Shown piece after piece: positions 1-11,446 of a stretch of DNA of 64,000 nt. The notes beneath the pieces are model-generated. The model did not search any database and was not told where the DNA came from. It saw only the letters and a list, made by a program, of their open reading frames with translations. Source of the stretch: Epinephelus fuscoguttatus. Taxonomy: Eukaryota > Chordata > Actinopteri > Perciformes > Serranidae. The DNA is taken from contig NC_064753.1 in NCBI RefSeq assembly GCF_011397635.1, positions 37,243,822 through 37,307,821 of the forward strand, read 5' to 3'. A program made the position numbers and the translations under genes. Position 1 is the first letter of the stretch; every line of letters begins with the position of its first letter.

Positions 1-307
1 GTTGCTATGGATGCATGCTAACATTTTCTGTTCAGTACTAAACACAACGTACAAAGTCGAGGCTGATGAGAATGTCAAAAGTTTACAAAGCAGTTTTTTG
101 GTCATAAACCAAAGAATTAGACATAGAGCTTCAACTAACAGCTGTTTTCATTATTGATCTGCTAATTTTGTTCTCGATTAATCATTTTGTCATAATGTCA
201 AATAGTATGTTTTATCAAACACTCAAAAAATCCCAAACTTTATTACTGTGTATGACAAAGAAAAGTATGAAATTCTTAGATTTTCAAGGTGAGGGCAGAT
301 GGTGACA

Positions 308-623
308 GGGCGGCACCCCGGTGGTGCAGTGGTTAGCATTTTTGCCTCACAGAAAGAGGGTTCCTGGCTCGAACCAGGGGTGGAGGGGCCTTCTGTGCAG
401 AGTTTACATGTTCGGGTTTTCTCTGGGTACTCCGGCTTCCTCCCACAGTCCAAAGATATGCAGGTTAATTGGTGACTCTAAATTGGCCGTAGGTGTGAAT
501 GTGAGTGTGAATGGTTGTCTGTCTCTATGTGTCAGCCGTGTGGTGTACCCGCCTCTCGCCCAATGTCAGCTGGGATAGGCTCCCAAAAGGATAAGCAATT
601 GCAGAAAATGTGTGAATAAATGT
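308..623 (+). mobile_element. tRNA-derived SINE, forward copy
   Basis: The start resembles a tRNA-derived Pol III promoter: an A-box-like GGTGCAGTGGTTAGC and a B-box-like stretch GGTTCCTGGCTCGAACC. A tRNA-unrelated body follows, and the 3' end is an AATAAATG-like tail. The same body recurs at 29303-29627 (forward) and 38796-39136 (reverse), which proves it is dispersed. The copy is internally shortened relative to the one at 38796. It is not a working tRNA gene: no cloverleaf can be drawn past the B box. No clear target-site duplication was seen. Confidence 0.85.
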
Positions 624-893
624 TTTCGTTACCTTAGAATGACAATGTAACAACAACAGCAATGTACCTTGATGGCAGTGGCCCCCCAAGTAGAGCAATG
701 TACCATGCCTCACTGCAAAAACTGGTCAGGAGTGGCCCGAAGAATGTGACTGAAAGCTCAATGCAATGCTCCCATCTGATTAAGTATTCGTGGGACATGC
801 CAATACTCCAGAGGTACCCACAGTGGGGCCTTTTTGAATCGGACTTGGCTCTGACATGTCAAGGCACGGACACAGGACCTCTGGGGGTATGCT

Positions 894-1166
894 TTAGAGT
901 CTGGCACTGGGGCGTTGGCAGTGGATCCTTTGAGACCTGTGGACTGTGAGGCGGGGTACTAGCACGTCCCACGGATGCTCCATCAGATTGGGATCTGGGG
1001 AATTTGGCGTCCAGGTTGATGCCTTGCACTCTTTGTCATGTTCCTTGGGCAATTTCTGAGCATTGTTTGTGGTGAAAGGTCTAATGATCGCCAGTCGGCA
1101 GGTCTCATCCTCTGGGGACCATGAATATCTGTACCACACACACTGGGATATTTCGTTCTGGATCAA
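894..1166 (-). pseudogene. Tc1-like transposase relic
   Basis: The minus strand can be read as a 90-codon stretch. It contains KEHDKECKAS and then PNSPDPNLMEHPWDVL, a decayed form of the Tc1/mariner signature around the last catalytic acidic residue (family form SPDLNPIEHLWD). Substitutions (L to P, P to L, L to P) and the short open length show that it is dead. The related sequence probably extends to about 680-1120 on either side in other frames. The family cuts and pastes DNA through a DDE/D transposase; this fragment cannot do so. The assignment rests on the motif and the preceding EHDKE block, both familiar from fish Tc1 copies. Confidence 0.7.
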
Positions 1167-1856
1167 AGTGTTCCACAGACCAACAAACAGCCTGAGCTAT
1201 GCTGCTAGCATGAGTGAAAAACTGCCTGTGTGTGTAACTGCTGAAGTGCAGCATTAAAGCTGGTTGTGGCCAAATCTCAAATACAAACAGCATTGTTCAT
1301 GCTTGATAAACTTTTGCTTTGGGAGGTATTCTAGGAGATGAACGTATGCAACCTTTAATCAGATCCAGTTTTTCAGATTGTTTGCACATGCCTGAGAAAT
1401 GATGTAATGCATATGACTCCATTCCTCTCTGGGTTTCCTGTGCTAGAGTGCTGCGGTGAGCTGCTGTCAGAGGAAACTCTGCACTGCTGGCAGTCAACTG
1501 TGTGGCTGGAGGGGGGAAGTGAATGACTCAAGAATTTCCACTCTGTGAGAATAGAGAGAGAGAGAACAGTGGGCTTGTGTCATGTCTGTTAATCACACCA
1601 AGAGGCATCATTTCAAAGGAAAAATCCAAACCCAGAATCTGACAGAGAGATATACAGTTGTATGCTTATGTAAGTACAGTACAACTGTTCCCTCGGGCTA
1701 TTAATATCACTGCTCCTCCGCTTGTGGAAAAAATAGACAGTTTCTAGTCCATGTCTTTATTTGAGGTTGATGTCCAGAGAGCGCTGTCATAAAAGGGATG
1801 CTATACTTAGTTTCATGTAAAAGGGGGAGTCTCTGGCAATGCATGAAGATGAAGCC

Positions 1857-2923
1857 TTAAAGGTCCAGTGTGTAGGACTTAGGGGGATATACTGACATAC
1901 ATGGAATATAGTATAATAATAAGCCATTTACATCTACATAGGGAGCAGGTCCTCATTCACGGAGATCACTGTGTTTCTATCATAGCCCAGAACGGACAAA
2001 CCAAACACTGGCCACTCTAGATAGGGTCATTTGTGTTTTCACGTCAGCCACCGTAGTTAGAAGCCCCTGATGGGCAGCTTCAATTCTTAAACGTGAAACT
2101 CCTTTTTTCAGTGTTCTTACTGGTTTAAATCATCATAAATCATTTATTTATCCATCCATACTAAAACTGTACGTATGGACAAAAGCCAACTATCCCTTTG
2201 TCCAAAATGTTCGTAAACATGGGTCAGAGTTTCTCCCATCAAGTCTGTCTTCATAGATGACAACTTCTGCGTAAGAAGTGGCGTACACCTCTTTCAGGCC
2301 TCATTCCCTGTGTACGCAATGTTTATAAAAGAGACCCCAGGTCAATTTTCTTTGGAGAGAAAAGATCTCCGTGGATAATTCAGCACTCGCTTAAAACTTC
2401 CTGAAAAAATGCGAGCACACGTTACCTGGTGCTAGGCTAACGGCCTGTTTTTGACATGCCAAACACTGCTGCAGAAACACTGATTTGTAACGTAAAACTG
2501 CCTTATTGTGTGTTTTTTACTGGCTTAAATCACAGTGCCTGTTTGTTTCGGAGAGGAGGAAACCTCTGCGGATAATTCACCTCCTGGTAAAAACCTCCTG
2601 AGCGTGTGGATCAAAAAAAAAAAAGTGAGCAAACATAGTAGCCCGTCTGTGACACGCCAAACAGCGTAGAAAAAACATAAATTTGTAATGTAAAACTGCT
2701 CTATTCATTGTTTATACTGGTTGTAATCACCTGGTCCATTTGTTTTGGAGAGGAGGAAACCTATGTGGATAATTTGGCTCCTGGTAAAAACCTCCTGAAC
2801 AATGAACACTGAAGGAAATTTAAACAGGAGAAGTTTCAGCTGGCTGACACCTGCAGTCTTCACCACTAGACGCCACAAAAACTCTCTTACACTCTCTCTT
2901 AAATCTTACACATTGTTTCTGTA
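1857..2923. mobile_element. TTAA-flanked non-autonomous DNA element, copy A
   Basis: It begins TTAAAGGTCCAGTGTGTAGGA and ends in a decayed inverse of the same sequence (AAATCTTACACATTG). It is related to copies at 6131-6793, 12524-12735 and 31965-32590. Inside are about three tandem units of roughly 200 bp, recognisable by repeated blocks such as GGAGAGGAGGAAACCT, GATAATT and AAAACCTCCTGA near 2360, 2560 and 2760. There is no coding capacity. The TTAA plus AGG ends suggest a piggyBac-like or Kolobok-like origin; this is inference. Confidence 0.75.
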
Positions 2924-5900
2924 AAGAAGATACATGGGTCATCCAAAACCAAGCTTGCATGCTGATTGTACAGCCCACATTATTAAAAATGAAATAGAAA
3001 CTGAGACTAGTTAACATCAAACAATAAGGCACCAGCTGATCATAAAAAAGAACCTATAAGAATCGGTAGCTGAACATGAACTTGATGTGATTCTCTTTGA
3101 CTTGGTCAGTCTAATTAGATGTGATATTAATGCAGCTGTTGGTCATGAGGTTGGATCAGGTGTAGCCCAGGCTTGGATGCTGACAAGGATTAAAAATCAC
3201 TGGACTGGACCTACTCCAACACACACACAACACCAGGGTTGCTCCCACATGAACTTGAGTGATGCAGACAGACAGCAGATGTTGTGCATTGACAGATATG
3301 AACTTGTGTGTTCTCATCCTCTCCCAAAATGTTTGTGCTGAAATCTTTATGTGAGGACACTTCGAGTCACCATCAGTTATTTAAAAACGCTGCCTCTCGG
3401 CCCTCCCCCTCCTCCTCCTCCTTCTGCCAGCTCTCACACAGGGGCTTTGTTCTGAAACAGGTATGTTCACCTGCAGTGGATTTTCCATTAGAACGAGTGA
3501 GTGAGTCAGTCCTAAACAAAGCCCTCAGCAGTCCCTCTCTATCATGACCTCATGTGCTTGGTAAACAAAGGCCCGCAGATTACAAGGGCCAGGAGAGAAT
3601 GGGAAGGGCGCTCGTATTGTACTCTGTTCACAAATAGCACAAAGCATAAAAGGTGTGAGTGAGTCACTCATTGAATAAAGTACTGTAGCACTGGTAATGT
3701 GTTTGTATTAGAGGAAATAACTCTCATTTTAGGTTGGAAAGGATTAAGAAAGAACCAGCAAAAATTCTGCTGAACTCACTGTGCTCCTATCTGGTTTCAT
3801 TGCTGACGCCCCTCGAGGTGCGAGCTGACATGTTATCAAGACAAAAGAGAAACAACGGTGTCATCCAAACACTGCATCATGCGAGCAGCATCTGGGAGTG
3901 TGTGTTTTATCTAACCCTTCTGAACCTGAACCTATGCAGCTGTTTGGCTAAGTGTACAGTTGGTCTATTATGAAAAACAGACAGGCTGTTTATATGAGAA
4001 GTGACGGTGGATTTGAAGATGTATTATGAGCCATGAATAGCCCCAATAATAAAAAGTGCATCCTGCCCTAAACGTCAGCAGTGATTCTTATTACAAGGCA
4101 GCCAAAGCAAAGCTGTAGTTTTATATTTCCTTTCCTTTTATTTCCTTTCCTTTTTGGTTAAAAATAGTAAGTTAGTTCAGCCTCATAATGTCAAACACAT
4201 TCTTTGAAGAGAAACTTCCGGTGCAGTCCCTGTTTGGAGTGGGAAAATAATAAACATCAGTGATGGAAAACTTGAAATCTTCTCTGTGTGCTTGAATTTA
4301 ATTAAAAAAAAGTTTATAATTTTAAGAATTAATCGGACGACTAAACAATTACTTTTATATGCAGGAGTTAATCCCTCTTGAATTTTGTTGCTTATCCAGA
4401 TAAAAAAAGTACTTTACTATGATGACAGGATCTATGGTTTTCAGCCTTTTATAATAGCTCAAGCTGTTCGTTATTTTTAGGTAAACAACCCTCCAAAAAC
4501 AGAGTTTATATGTAACCAAAACAAGGCTGTAGCCATGGAGTCAACACTGAGGGGACCAAATCTGCCTGGGGGTCCCACACAGAAAAGAATAAAACTCAGC
4601 TCATTTCCTATTATATTATTTATTATGTTATTTATCATACGCTTCCGCTTCTGCTGAGCATATCTGAATATAGACAGAGATATGTCCCAAATAACTGCTG
4701 CCTTAAACCAAATCAAGAACCAGAGCAGAACCAAATCAAGTCAAACAGGTCCCTTCAACATAGATACAGTGTGTGTGGACACTTCTAAAGGTAGAAATAG
4801 TACAATGTAGATCAATAAATGAATGAACGAATGAATTTATGAATGAATATTTTTTATTTTGGTTACATACATCTAGAAAAAACAAACATTATTTCAAAAA
4901 ACTATTTAAAAATAAAACCAAAGACAAGAAGTAAAGACATTAATAATTAAATACATTATACTCTAAACTATAATCCACAATTCTTCTTCTTAGATATTTA
5001 AGTATGAATACTAGATACTTTTACAGCATTACAATGAATGACAGGCACATTTCAATTGAACAAGTTGCAGGATTGACTGGTGATTAAATGACGCCATCTG
5101 GTGGTTATAAACTTCAGGGATTTAGCATAGAAGCAATACCAACAAATGTCCAGTAGGGGTCAGAAATATACAAGGAATTTGACTCCAGTCTTTTGTTGTT
5201 GGTTGAGACACACAGTTTGAATCAAGGACAACAAGCTGAGCAGAGTAAACACCAACACTTGACTACTATAAACATTTGACTATACATGTACATATAAATA
5301 CATACATAAAGAACACCAAGACCTTGAAGTTTGTAACCAGTTGGACAATAGTGCAACAGAGTGTAAATGGTGCTGGAATAAATATACTGTGTTTCTTATT
5401 GGTAGCTTCTTTAAATATATTGTATAATAGTTCATTTTTGCTGGACTAAAATGACCTGTGACAGATTAATAAAGTTAAATTAGAGATGATCCAGTCTTCA
5501 CACTCACGTTAGTCCATTAGTATTGCAACATTTTGGATAACACTGATGCTGACAGCAGACAGGGGGATATACATTTCGGATTTCCTTCTTGCATAATAGA
5601 AGGAGCACTAATATATTTATGTGTTGTTTTAGGGCTAAACTTTTTGTGTCTAGGGGCTCCTGAGAGTGGATGTGAACCACAACACACTGTCAACAACACG
5701 GCTGAGCATGCTTTGTCACCCTAATTTCTCAACTTCACTGGTTTGGTGTTGCATTCAATGAAACACTCAGACATCTAAAGTGACACTACATATTGTGAAA
5801 TGTATTGTAACTTCAGTGATGTTGAGTTAAAGTGAAGCTTTTCAAGCAGTGAATCGATTGCAGGTGTCATTGTGGCCAAAATGCTACAACAGCTTTGCCA

Positions 5901-6130
5901 GCAGGAGTCTCTTTCAGCAAGCTGAGTCAGCTGGATTACTTTGTAGAACCTGGAACATATCTTTAGTATAAGGTTAAAGGATTGCCACATATCCTAAAGC
6001 TCTGAGAAACCATCAAAGATCAGAGAAGTAAGAAGATAACAATCTTGCTCATATATCCCAGTCTGTCCCGTGAAATCTGAAGTAAAAAGAAGAAGTAGAC
6101 CGATGCAGTTTTGAATGCAGCTGTTACCAC
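2924..6130. other. Gene-free stretch
   Basis: No exon with recognisable homology is present. The longest open frames are under 90 codons and look random. The stretch contains a short TTTCC-rich run (4130-4155) and AT-rich sequence from 4800 to 5050. No repeat boundary could be fixed. Confidence 0.6.
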
Positions 6131-6182
6131 TTAAAGGTCCTGTGTGTAGGATTCAGTGGCATCTTACAAACTGAAACTTTTC

Positions 6183-6330
6183 TCATTCGTGTCTTGGCCT
6201 TTTGGCTAAAATCAAGTGTAGTATCTGTTCTTATCAGTTTAATATCTAGCCCAATATGTCCTCTGTAAGGGGATGATATTTTGCAAATGTCCCCGCTGTG
6301 GGGCGAATAAAGGACTATCTTATCTCTCTT
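6183..6330 (+). pseudogene. U2 snRNA-derived insert joined to a retroelement-like tail
   Basis: From about 6185 the sequence follows the 5' end of U2 snRNA: CTTGGCCTTTTGGCTAAAATC, then AAGTGTAGTATCTGTTCTTA with the branch-point recognition GTAGTA intact, then TCAGTTTAATATCT and a stem IIb-like GTCCTCTGTAAGGGGATGAT. After about 6281 it no longer matches U2. It continues as CCCCGCTGTGGGGCGAATAA and then a TATCTTATCTCTCTT tail of the kind found at 3' ends of fish LINE-type elements. Missing U2 3' domains (Sm site, stems III-IV) and its position inside a transposon show that it is not a functional snRNA gene. It could be a template-switch chimera or a member of a U2-headed SINE family. Confidence 0.8.
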
Positions 6331-6461
6331 ACTTTATGTGCCTCATGCAAAAACACGAAAATGGAGTTGACCCGAGTTTGAGCCAGAATTTGATTTGTCC
6401 ATTCAGGGCTACTGTTTAAACAACATGGAGGACTCCGTGGAAGAGGATGTATGTAGATATA

Positions 6462-6474
6462 GACAGCTCATTCT
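6462..6474. repeat. Left target-site duplication of nested SINE
   Basis: GACAGCTCATTCT; the identical 13 bases recur at 6657-6669 on the other side of the SINE. Confidence 0.9.
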
Positions 6475-6656
6475 TTTTTTAAATATTATTTTTATTGGCT
6501 TTTTTGCCAGGACAGAAGGTGAAATGGGGAGACAGAGAGAGTGGGCGCTGACATGCAGCAAAGGGCCACGAGTTGGATTCGAACCCGCAGCTGCTGCAGC
6601 GAGGCAATGCCTCTTTACATGGGGCTCTGGCACTATCCACTAACCTACCGACGCCC
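6475..6656 (-). mobile_element. tRNA-derived SINE of a second family, reverse copy
   Basis: Read on the minus strand it starts GGCGTCGGTAGGTTAGTGGA (A-box-like), contains GCGGGTTCGAATCC (a clear B box) and ends in an AATAAAAATAATATTT-like A/T-rich tail. It inserted into the DNA element at 6131-6793 and is flanked by identical 13-bp repeats. It differs from the SINE at 308, 29303 and 38796. Confidence 0.9.
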
Positions 6657-6669
6657 GACAGCTCATTCT
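6657..6669. repeat. Right target-site duplication of nested SINE
   Basis: GACAGCTCATTCT, identical to 6462-6474. The related element at 12524-12735 has the uninterrupted site (ACAGCTCATTCT at 12649-12660). Confidence 0.9.
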
Positions 6670-6869
6670 AAGGTAAAGAAAAAGCAACAATTATTATTTT
6701 CAGTGGTTATGAACTTAGATGCCACATAGTTGTAAATATTATATACAATTTCTACCAATAGATGCACCTAAATCCTACACACTGGACCTTTAAGGTTACC
6801 TTGGAGATGCAACAAAATGCCATCAAGAGCTGTGCTGTTGTTTGTAATTGATTGATTGACTGATAGTCA

Positions 6870-7080
6870 TTGTGGCTTCCATCACCTGTCAGTGAGAATC
6901 TGTCATTTGTTTGCGGCTCAGTCAATGTGATGAACCTTCCACTGCACAGGATTGTGGGTCAGGATAGCCAGAAAAGCATCCTGGCTAGCACACTGCACAT
7001 TGTGACCAGATGTAGTAAGACATCCTGGTATTTTTTGACATACCATGTATTGGGACAATTTTTTTGTCTGCCATTCTAAA
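6870..7080. repeat. Dispersed repeat fragment
   Basis: The sequence around TTTGCGGCTCAGTCAATGTG, GGATTGTGGGTCAGGATAGC and CATCCTGGTATTTTT reappears in reverse complement near 26560-26760 (SCG3 intron 9). It is therefore a dispersed repeat and not part of a gene. Its boundaries are uncertain. Confidence 0.6.
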
Positions 7081-9253
7081 TAGTTTGGTAGTATGGGTGT
7101 TGGAACACATCAATAGTCCCAGTGGTCCACAGGAAGGGGAGGGACATGTAGCTCACTGCCTCCTCAAAGATGGTGAGAGTCATATTGCACTGATTGCAAT
7201 ATCTTCTCTTCCAAGACCTGTGGGTGCAGTTGTATAGGGAGGCGGCTGGAGAGATTGCTGTCATGGTAACATTGTGACATATGACTCACAGCGTTGTTGC
7301 TTCTCCTTCCTCTTTTCATCCTTCCTTTGCTACCTTTATTTTAGAGACAGAGAGAGGTCAGTCTGCTAGTGTACTCTCCTGTTGTTGCCTTGACCCCTAA
7401 TAAATCCTAGTAGTTCACCGTAGATAGAAATTTTAAAAAATAATGAACTTCACTAGGAAAAAAATGGATCACTTTAATTTTTTATGCCTTTATTTTCACA
7501 AAAAGCAGTGAGCGCTGCTTCTCCTCCAACAAATACACCATGAATAATAGACTGATTTGCAGTTCAATCTAAAGAGTGACATCTCACATTGAGAACATCA
7601 TGTATAATTAATGCATCAAGCTCTCTCTGTTAGATCTGTCTTTGTACTCTTACATAAGTTTAATGACCTGATTTCCATTAGAAAATGCCAGACAGTGAGA
7701 TCATCTATAACCTCGAGAGTCTCATTGAATAAACTAATCATTCAGATTTTATGAATGCACTTGTTGCTTCGCAGTGTGTGTTTGAAAGCGAGTTAGATTT
7801 CATGGCGGTACATCCTGTGCATCCCCAAGCAGCACCTGCAGTCTTTGTGCTCCTGCTAAATTACATATTACTACCTTTCACCAGCACTACATTAAAATTA
7901 CTGTGGCCCATTCGTACAATTATGGATTCCCACTGCCAGCACTTTGCTTTTACATGTGTGAGTAACTAATAACACGGCTTTAACTCCCTAGCACAGTGAT
8001 TCACAATCTGATCTGAATAATCATGAACCATACCGACTGCACAGACGACAGGGACAAGGGGCAGTGAAAATTTCCACCAGCTGCTGTCCGGGGCTGATAT
8101 TTGGAGGAATACTGTCCGAGTTCATACATAGGCTGTTAGGTTACTAGGTGATTTAGCTGGCTTTCATTTTCCATGCAACAATCAATGATTAACTAACCTG
8201 GCTGTCGCAGGCTGCAGGTTGATATCTCATAATGATAAAAGATATTCTGGTTTTAACCTAACTTTGAATATGGACTTTAAATGACAGACTGTGATTACAA
8301 ATTTACACTGGAATTAACTCAATACCTTCACTCAATACACTGCAGATGGAGTGTGAGAGTTTTAAAATATATATTTTCTACAGAATTTATGAGGTACTGT
8401 AACTGTATCACCTCCTGTCTGTTCTAAAAATAAAAGGGTTTTGTTGTGTGACTGGTGTCAATATGATTGCAAGGAATACGGGAAAATTCTGTTTAGTGTA
8501 TAAACAGTTAGATCCTCATTTGGCAGACTTTATGACACTGATATCCCATCTTGGGAAAATCCCTTGTAATCTTTTTAATAGCTTTTCCATGTGGTAATAA
8601 TATAAAAAAACACCCTATTTTTATGCATGGTTGGTCATGGGACTGCTAACCAGGTTCCTCTCATGGACGCCATCCTGCAAATAACAGCATTGGCCCCAGA
8701 TGTCACACGCAGTAGTTAGTGGTCACAGAGACCTGCTAAATGTTTCCACCCAATGTGAAATGATCTCTCTCGTCCTACTTCTTTATGTGCTACACAAGAA
8801 GAGTGAGGTGACCAGCTCAGTCTTGAATCTAAGGATCTTTGATTGTAGCAATCTAACAAGGGACTATTTTTACTGCTGTTTACAAGGTCAATTTACAGCA
8901 GGTAGCTATTTGATAAAAGGGACAACCAAAAAAACTGAGTCCACACTCTTGAGCCAGTTTTGTATTAGTTCATAGAACTATTTGGTTTGTGCTAACTCAA
9001 TTACTCACAGCTCTGCTTGTTAAAATACACCATGTAAGCACAATACATAGTATACTGAGACAAAAGGCCCTTAAAACTAGATTTGAACCAAAGGCCTGTC
9101 TACAAGATGGGGCCTCAAGATTAGGTGTTGGCAGATGTTGCCTTCAAGTGGAACTGCCCATTTTCAAATTCCATAGATGTTATTCCTGTGGTCAAAGACA
9201 GTCCAAAAATATTAGTAAATATCAACCCAAATCCAAAAACAAGAGTGCTAAAA

Positions 9254-9655
9254 CCATAGACTGTAAAAATAATGGATGTAGTAACCATGACGTCACCCAT
9301 TAGTTCATGGACTTGGGGGTCCAGATGTCACCATATTTGGGTGAGAGGCTGATGCTGTGGAGGATGGATCTAACTGAGAAGCCAAGGACACTATCCAGGG
9401 ACACCTGTCACTCAAAGCAGTTGCCCTCAATTATGCATAACTTTAAGCCCTGATAAAATGTAAACGGTTGAGTTCTATAAAATTCATCCCCCGTATTGTT
9501 TTTGTAACAGGCTATAAACACATTTATTTCTGCTGTACAGTTGGGCATTTTGTGTCTATGGGGACTGACTGGCTTCCAGAGCAAGCCTCAAGTGGCCGGA
9601 CACTCCCATGTTCATATTTCATTTTCCAGCCCTGGAGGTTACAATTTGACTAAAA
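9254..9655 (+). mobile_element. Dispersed non-coding repeat, copy 1
   Basis: It begins CCATAGACTGTAAAAATAAT and contains GACGTCACCCAT, AAGCCAAGGACACTATCC and TTTATTTCTGCTGTACAGTT. It ends near CATTTTCCAGCCCTGGAGG. Related copies are at about 60323-60756 (forward) and 62876-63370 (reverse). It has no coding capacity; the class is unknown, probably a non-autonomous DNA element. Confidence 0.75.
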
Positions 9656-10680
9656 CCCAAATTTGTGATGTCATAGGGTATGAAGTCTGGAACTGCTCCA
9701 TTGACAATGACTTTGTGAAAGATGTTACAAATGATGCTGACTGCATCCACAGCAATATTCTGAATATATGGGTACATTTTCAGTTTCAAAACTGAGAACA
9801 CTATAATAGAACAAAGCTCATTTGGGTATAAAATGAAAATAAAAGAAAACAAACATTTTGTGGGTCCAAGAAATCAGGCATCCATTAATTGTCAACAGAG
9901 CAGCTCCAGACCTTATATCCTATATCCTATAGGCCTGTAGTTTTGAGAGACAGTAGCTCATGTTCACAGAAATTGATTGAACTTTCCTCAGTCATGGAAA
10001 TAATCTACTGGAATTTTTTATTGTAGGTGGTGTTCCCCTTTAATGTCCCATGTTAGTGTACATGGTCATTATGAAAAAATAATGCAGTTAGTTAAATAGA
10101 CAGTATCAGTTTAACTTTTAAGAGAATATGTTGCTTTTTGGATTAGTTGCACCTACACCTGAGAAGGTGCCAATTCTTAAACCTCTATTTCCTTGTGATT
10201 GGTAATACCTAAGTTTGTTGCCAATCACTGTTTTTTTGTTTTTTTGTTTTTTTTTAATTGAGAATGAATCATTTACAAAACATATAGGCATACAAACCAC
10301 AATGAACACCTCTCAACCTACAAGGCACATTTAACATAAAATAAAGTAAATAACATAAATGATAGTGAAAATAAAATAATTAAAATAAATAGGCTAAAGC
10401 TAATTAATAGTTCTGCACACTTTCTCTAGGGGTCCTCAAATATTTTCAGTTTTTCATATGCTGTGAGGAGAGACTTTGTATGTTTTTTTTTTCCATTAGT
10501 CTCAAAGCACTAAGGTGATTGTCCATACGAGTCTTTCTAAAAACAGAGAAAAGGGGCTTTGTGTTGTCGCAGCAACTTAGGGCTGGTGCCAGCTAATCTT
10601 GGGAACGTAAACTTAAAATGCAGCTAATTTATTATCACAACAAATCATCATACAGTTTAGCTTATGTGCATTTTCCGTTT
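9656..10680. other. Gene-free stretch upstream of LYSMD2
   Basis: AT-rich sequence with a T-rich run (10228-10255, repeated TTTTTTTG). No exon or element boundary was recognised. Confidence 0.55.
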
Positions 10681-10740
10681 TATGTCCTATTAATTAAGTC
10701 ATTACTGTTCTGTTGCAGATGCTAACAGGAAGCTAAGCTA

Positions 10741-11200
10741 CCGGAAGTTAGCAACTGTGCTGGAAAACTGAATGACTGGCATTAGCTCTGTTTTGTCTTC
10801 AGCTGAAGCATTTCTTTTTTTGTTGTTGTTTATTCCAGTTTACTTCAAATACTTGCACTCCATAGCTAGTTTGTGATTCAAAACATTTCAATCAAGGTTC
10901 GTAATTATCATTTTAGACGATGGTGTTTTTAATTATTTTGAAAGTCTAACCGGAAACAGTATTATTGTTGTTCCTCCTGGACGTTCTGGACGTTTTTACG
11001 TCAACGTAACGGATCTATGACAAAGCTACCCGTGAGGTAGTGGCCCCCGAAACATGTCTCTTATCCTCTGGGTTGACATACCGAGTATGACCGGGGATGG
11101 GAACCTCCCTGCCGCCTAAAGCAGCCGTTTACTTCACTGCAGCGAGTCAACAGGAGCGTTAAAACAAACACAGGTAACCGCGCTGTTTATTCAAGAGAAG
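10741..11200 (+). promoter_or_regulatory. Likely LYSMD2 promoter and 5' UTR region
   Basis: This stretch leads into the LYSMD2 start and is richer in CpG than its surroundings from about 10970. Visible motifs are an ETS-type CCGGAAGT (10741-10748) and a CREB/ATF-type TTACGTCA (10996-11003). No TATA box sits at a clear position. The transcription start cannot be fixed from sequence. Motif functions are inferred from consensus only. Confidence 0.4.
11054..11119 (+). other. Possible upstream ORF of LYSMD2
   Basis: An ATG at 11054 opens a 21-codon frame with an in-frame second ATG at 11087. It ends with TAA at 11117-11119, 81 bases before the main ATG. If transcription starts upstream of 11054 (or of 11087), ribosomes would meet it first, and it could lower or regulate LYSMD2 translation. 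Whether it is in the mRNA is unknown. Confidence 0.35.
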
Positions 11201-11446
11201 ATGGCGGAGTTTTCGCCTGTCCTGCCGATGCGGGATGGAGGAGGACGATTTGGTCAGCCCATCTTCCCTCGGTCCAGATCCGGCTCCGAGTCAGAGAGCG
11301 AACTGTCCCAGAGTCTGGCCCGGACCAAGATCCGCTCGTACGGAAGCACAGCCAGCGTCACGGCCTCTCTGGGGGAGAAATACATAGAGCATCGGGTGAC
11401 AGACAGTGATACCCTCCAAGGGATTGCTCTCAAATACGGTGTTACG
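11201..11446 (+). CDS. LYSMD2: LYSMD2 coding exon 1
   Basis: Codons 1-82, ending GGT GTT ACG before donor GTAAGG (phase 0). It encodes the basic leader and the first half of the LysM domain. Confidence 0.95.

Larger units (their letters stand above)
6131..6793. mobile_element. TTAA-flanked DNA element, copy B, with nested insertions
   Basis: The ends are TTAAAGGTCCTGTGTGTAGGA and its near-perfect inverse TCCTACACACTGGACCTTTAA. Compared with copies at 1857 and 31965 it lacks the 200-bp tandem block. Two foreign pieces interrupt it: a U2 snRNA-derived segment (about 6183-6330) and a reverse-oriented SINE (6475-6656) with a 13-bp duplication. The element is non-coding. Confidence 0.85.

Noticed and set aside
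308-380. tRNA gene
   Set aside because: A and B boxes are visible, but it is a dispersed SINE head without a tRNA 3' half; the same holds at 6600, 29310 and 39100.
2820-3032. 70-codon minus-strand ORF
   Set aside because: It overlaps the end of a transposon copy and shows no homology.
6185-6281. Functional U2 snRNA gene
   Set aside because: It lacks the Sm site and 3' stem-loops, and is embedded in a transposon.
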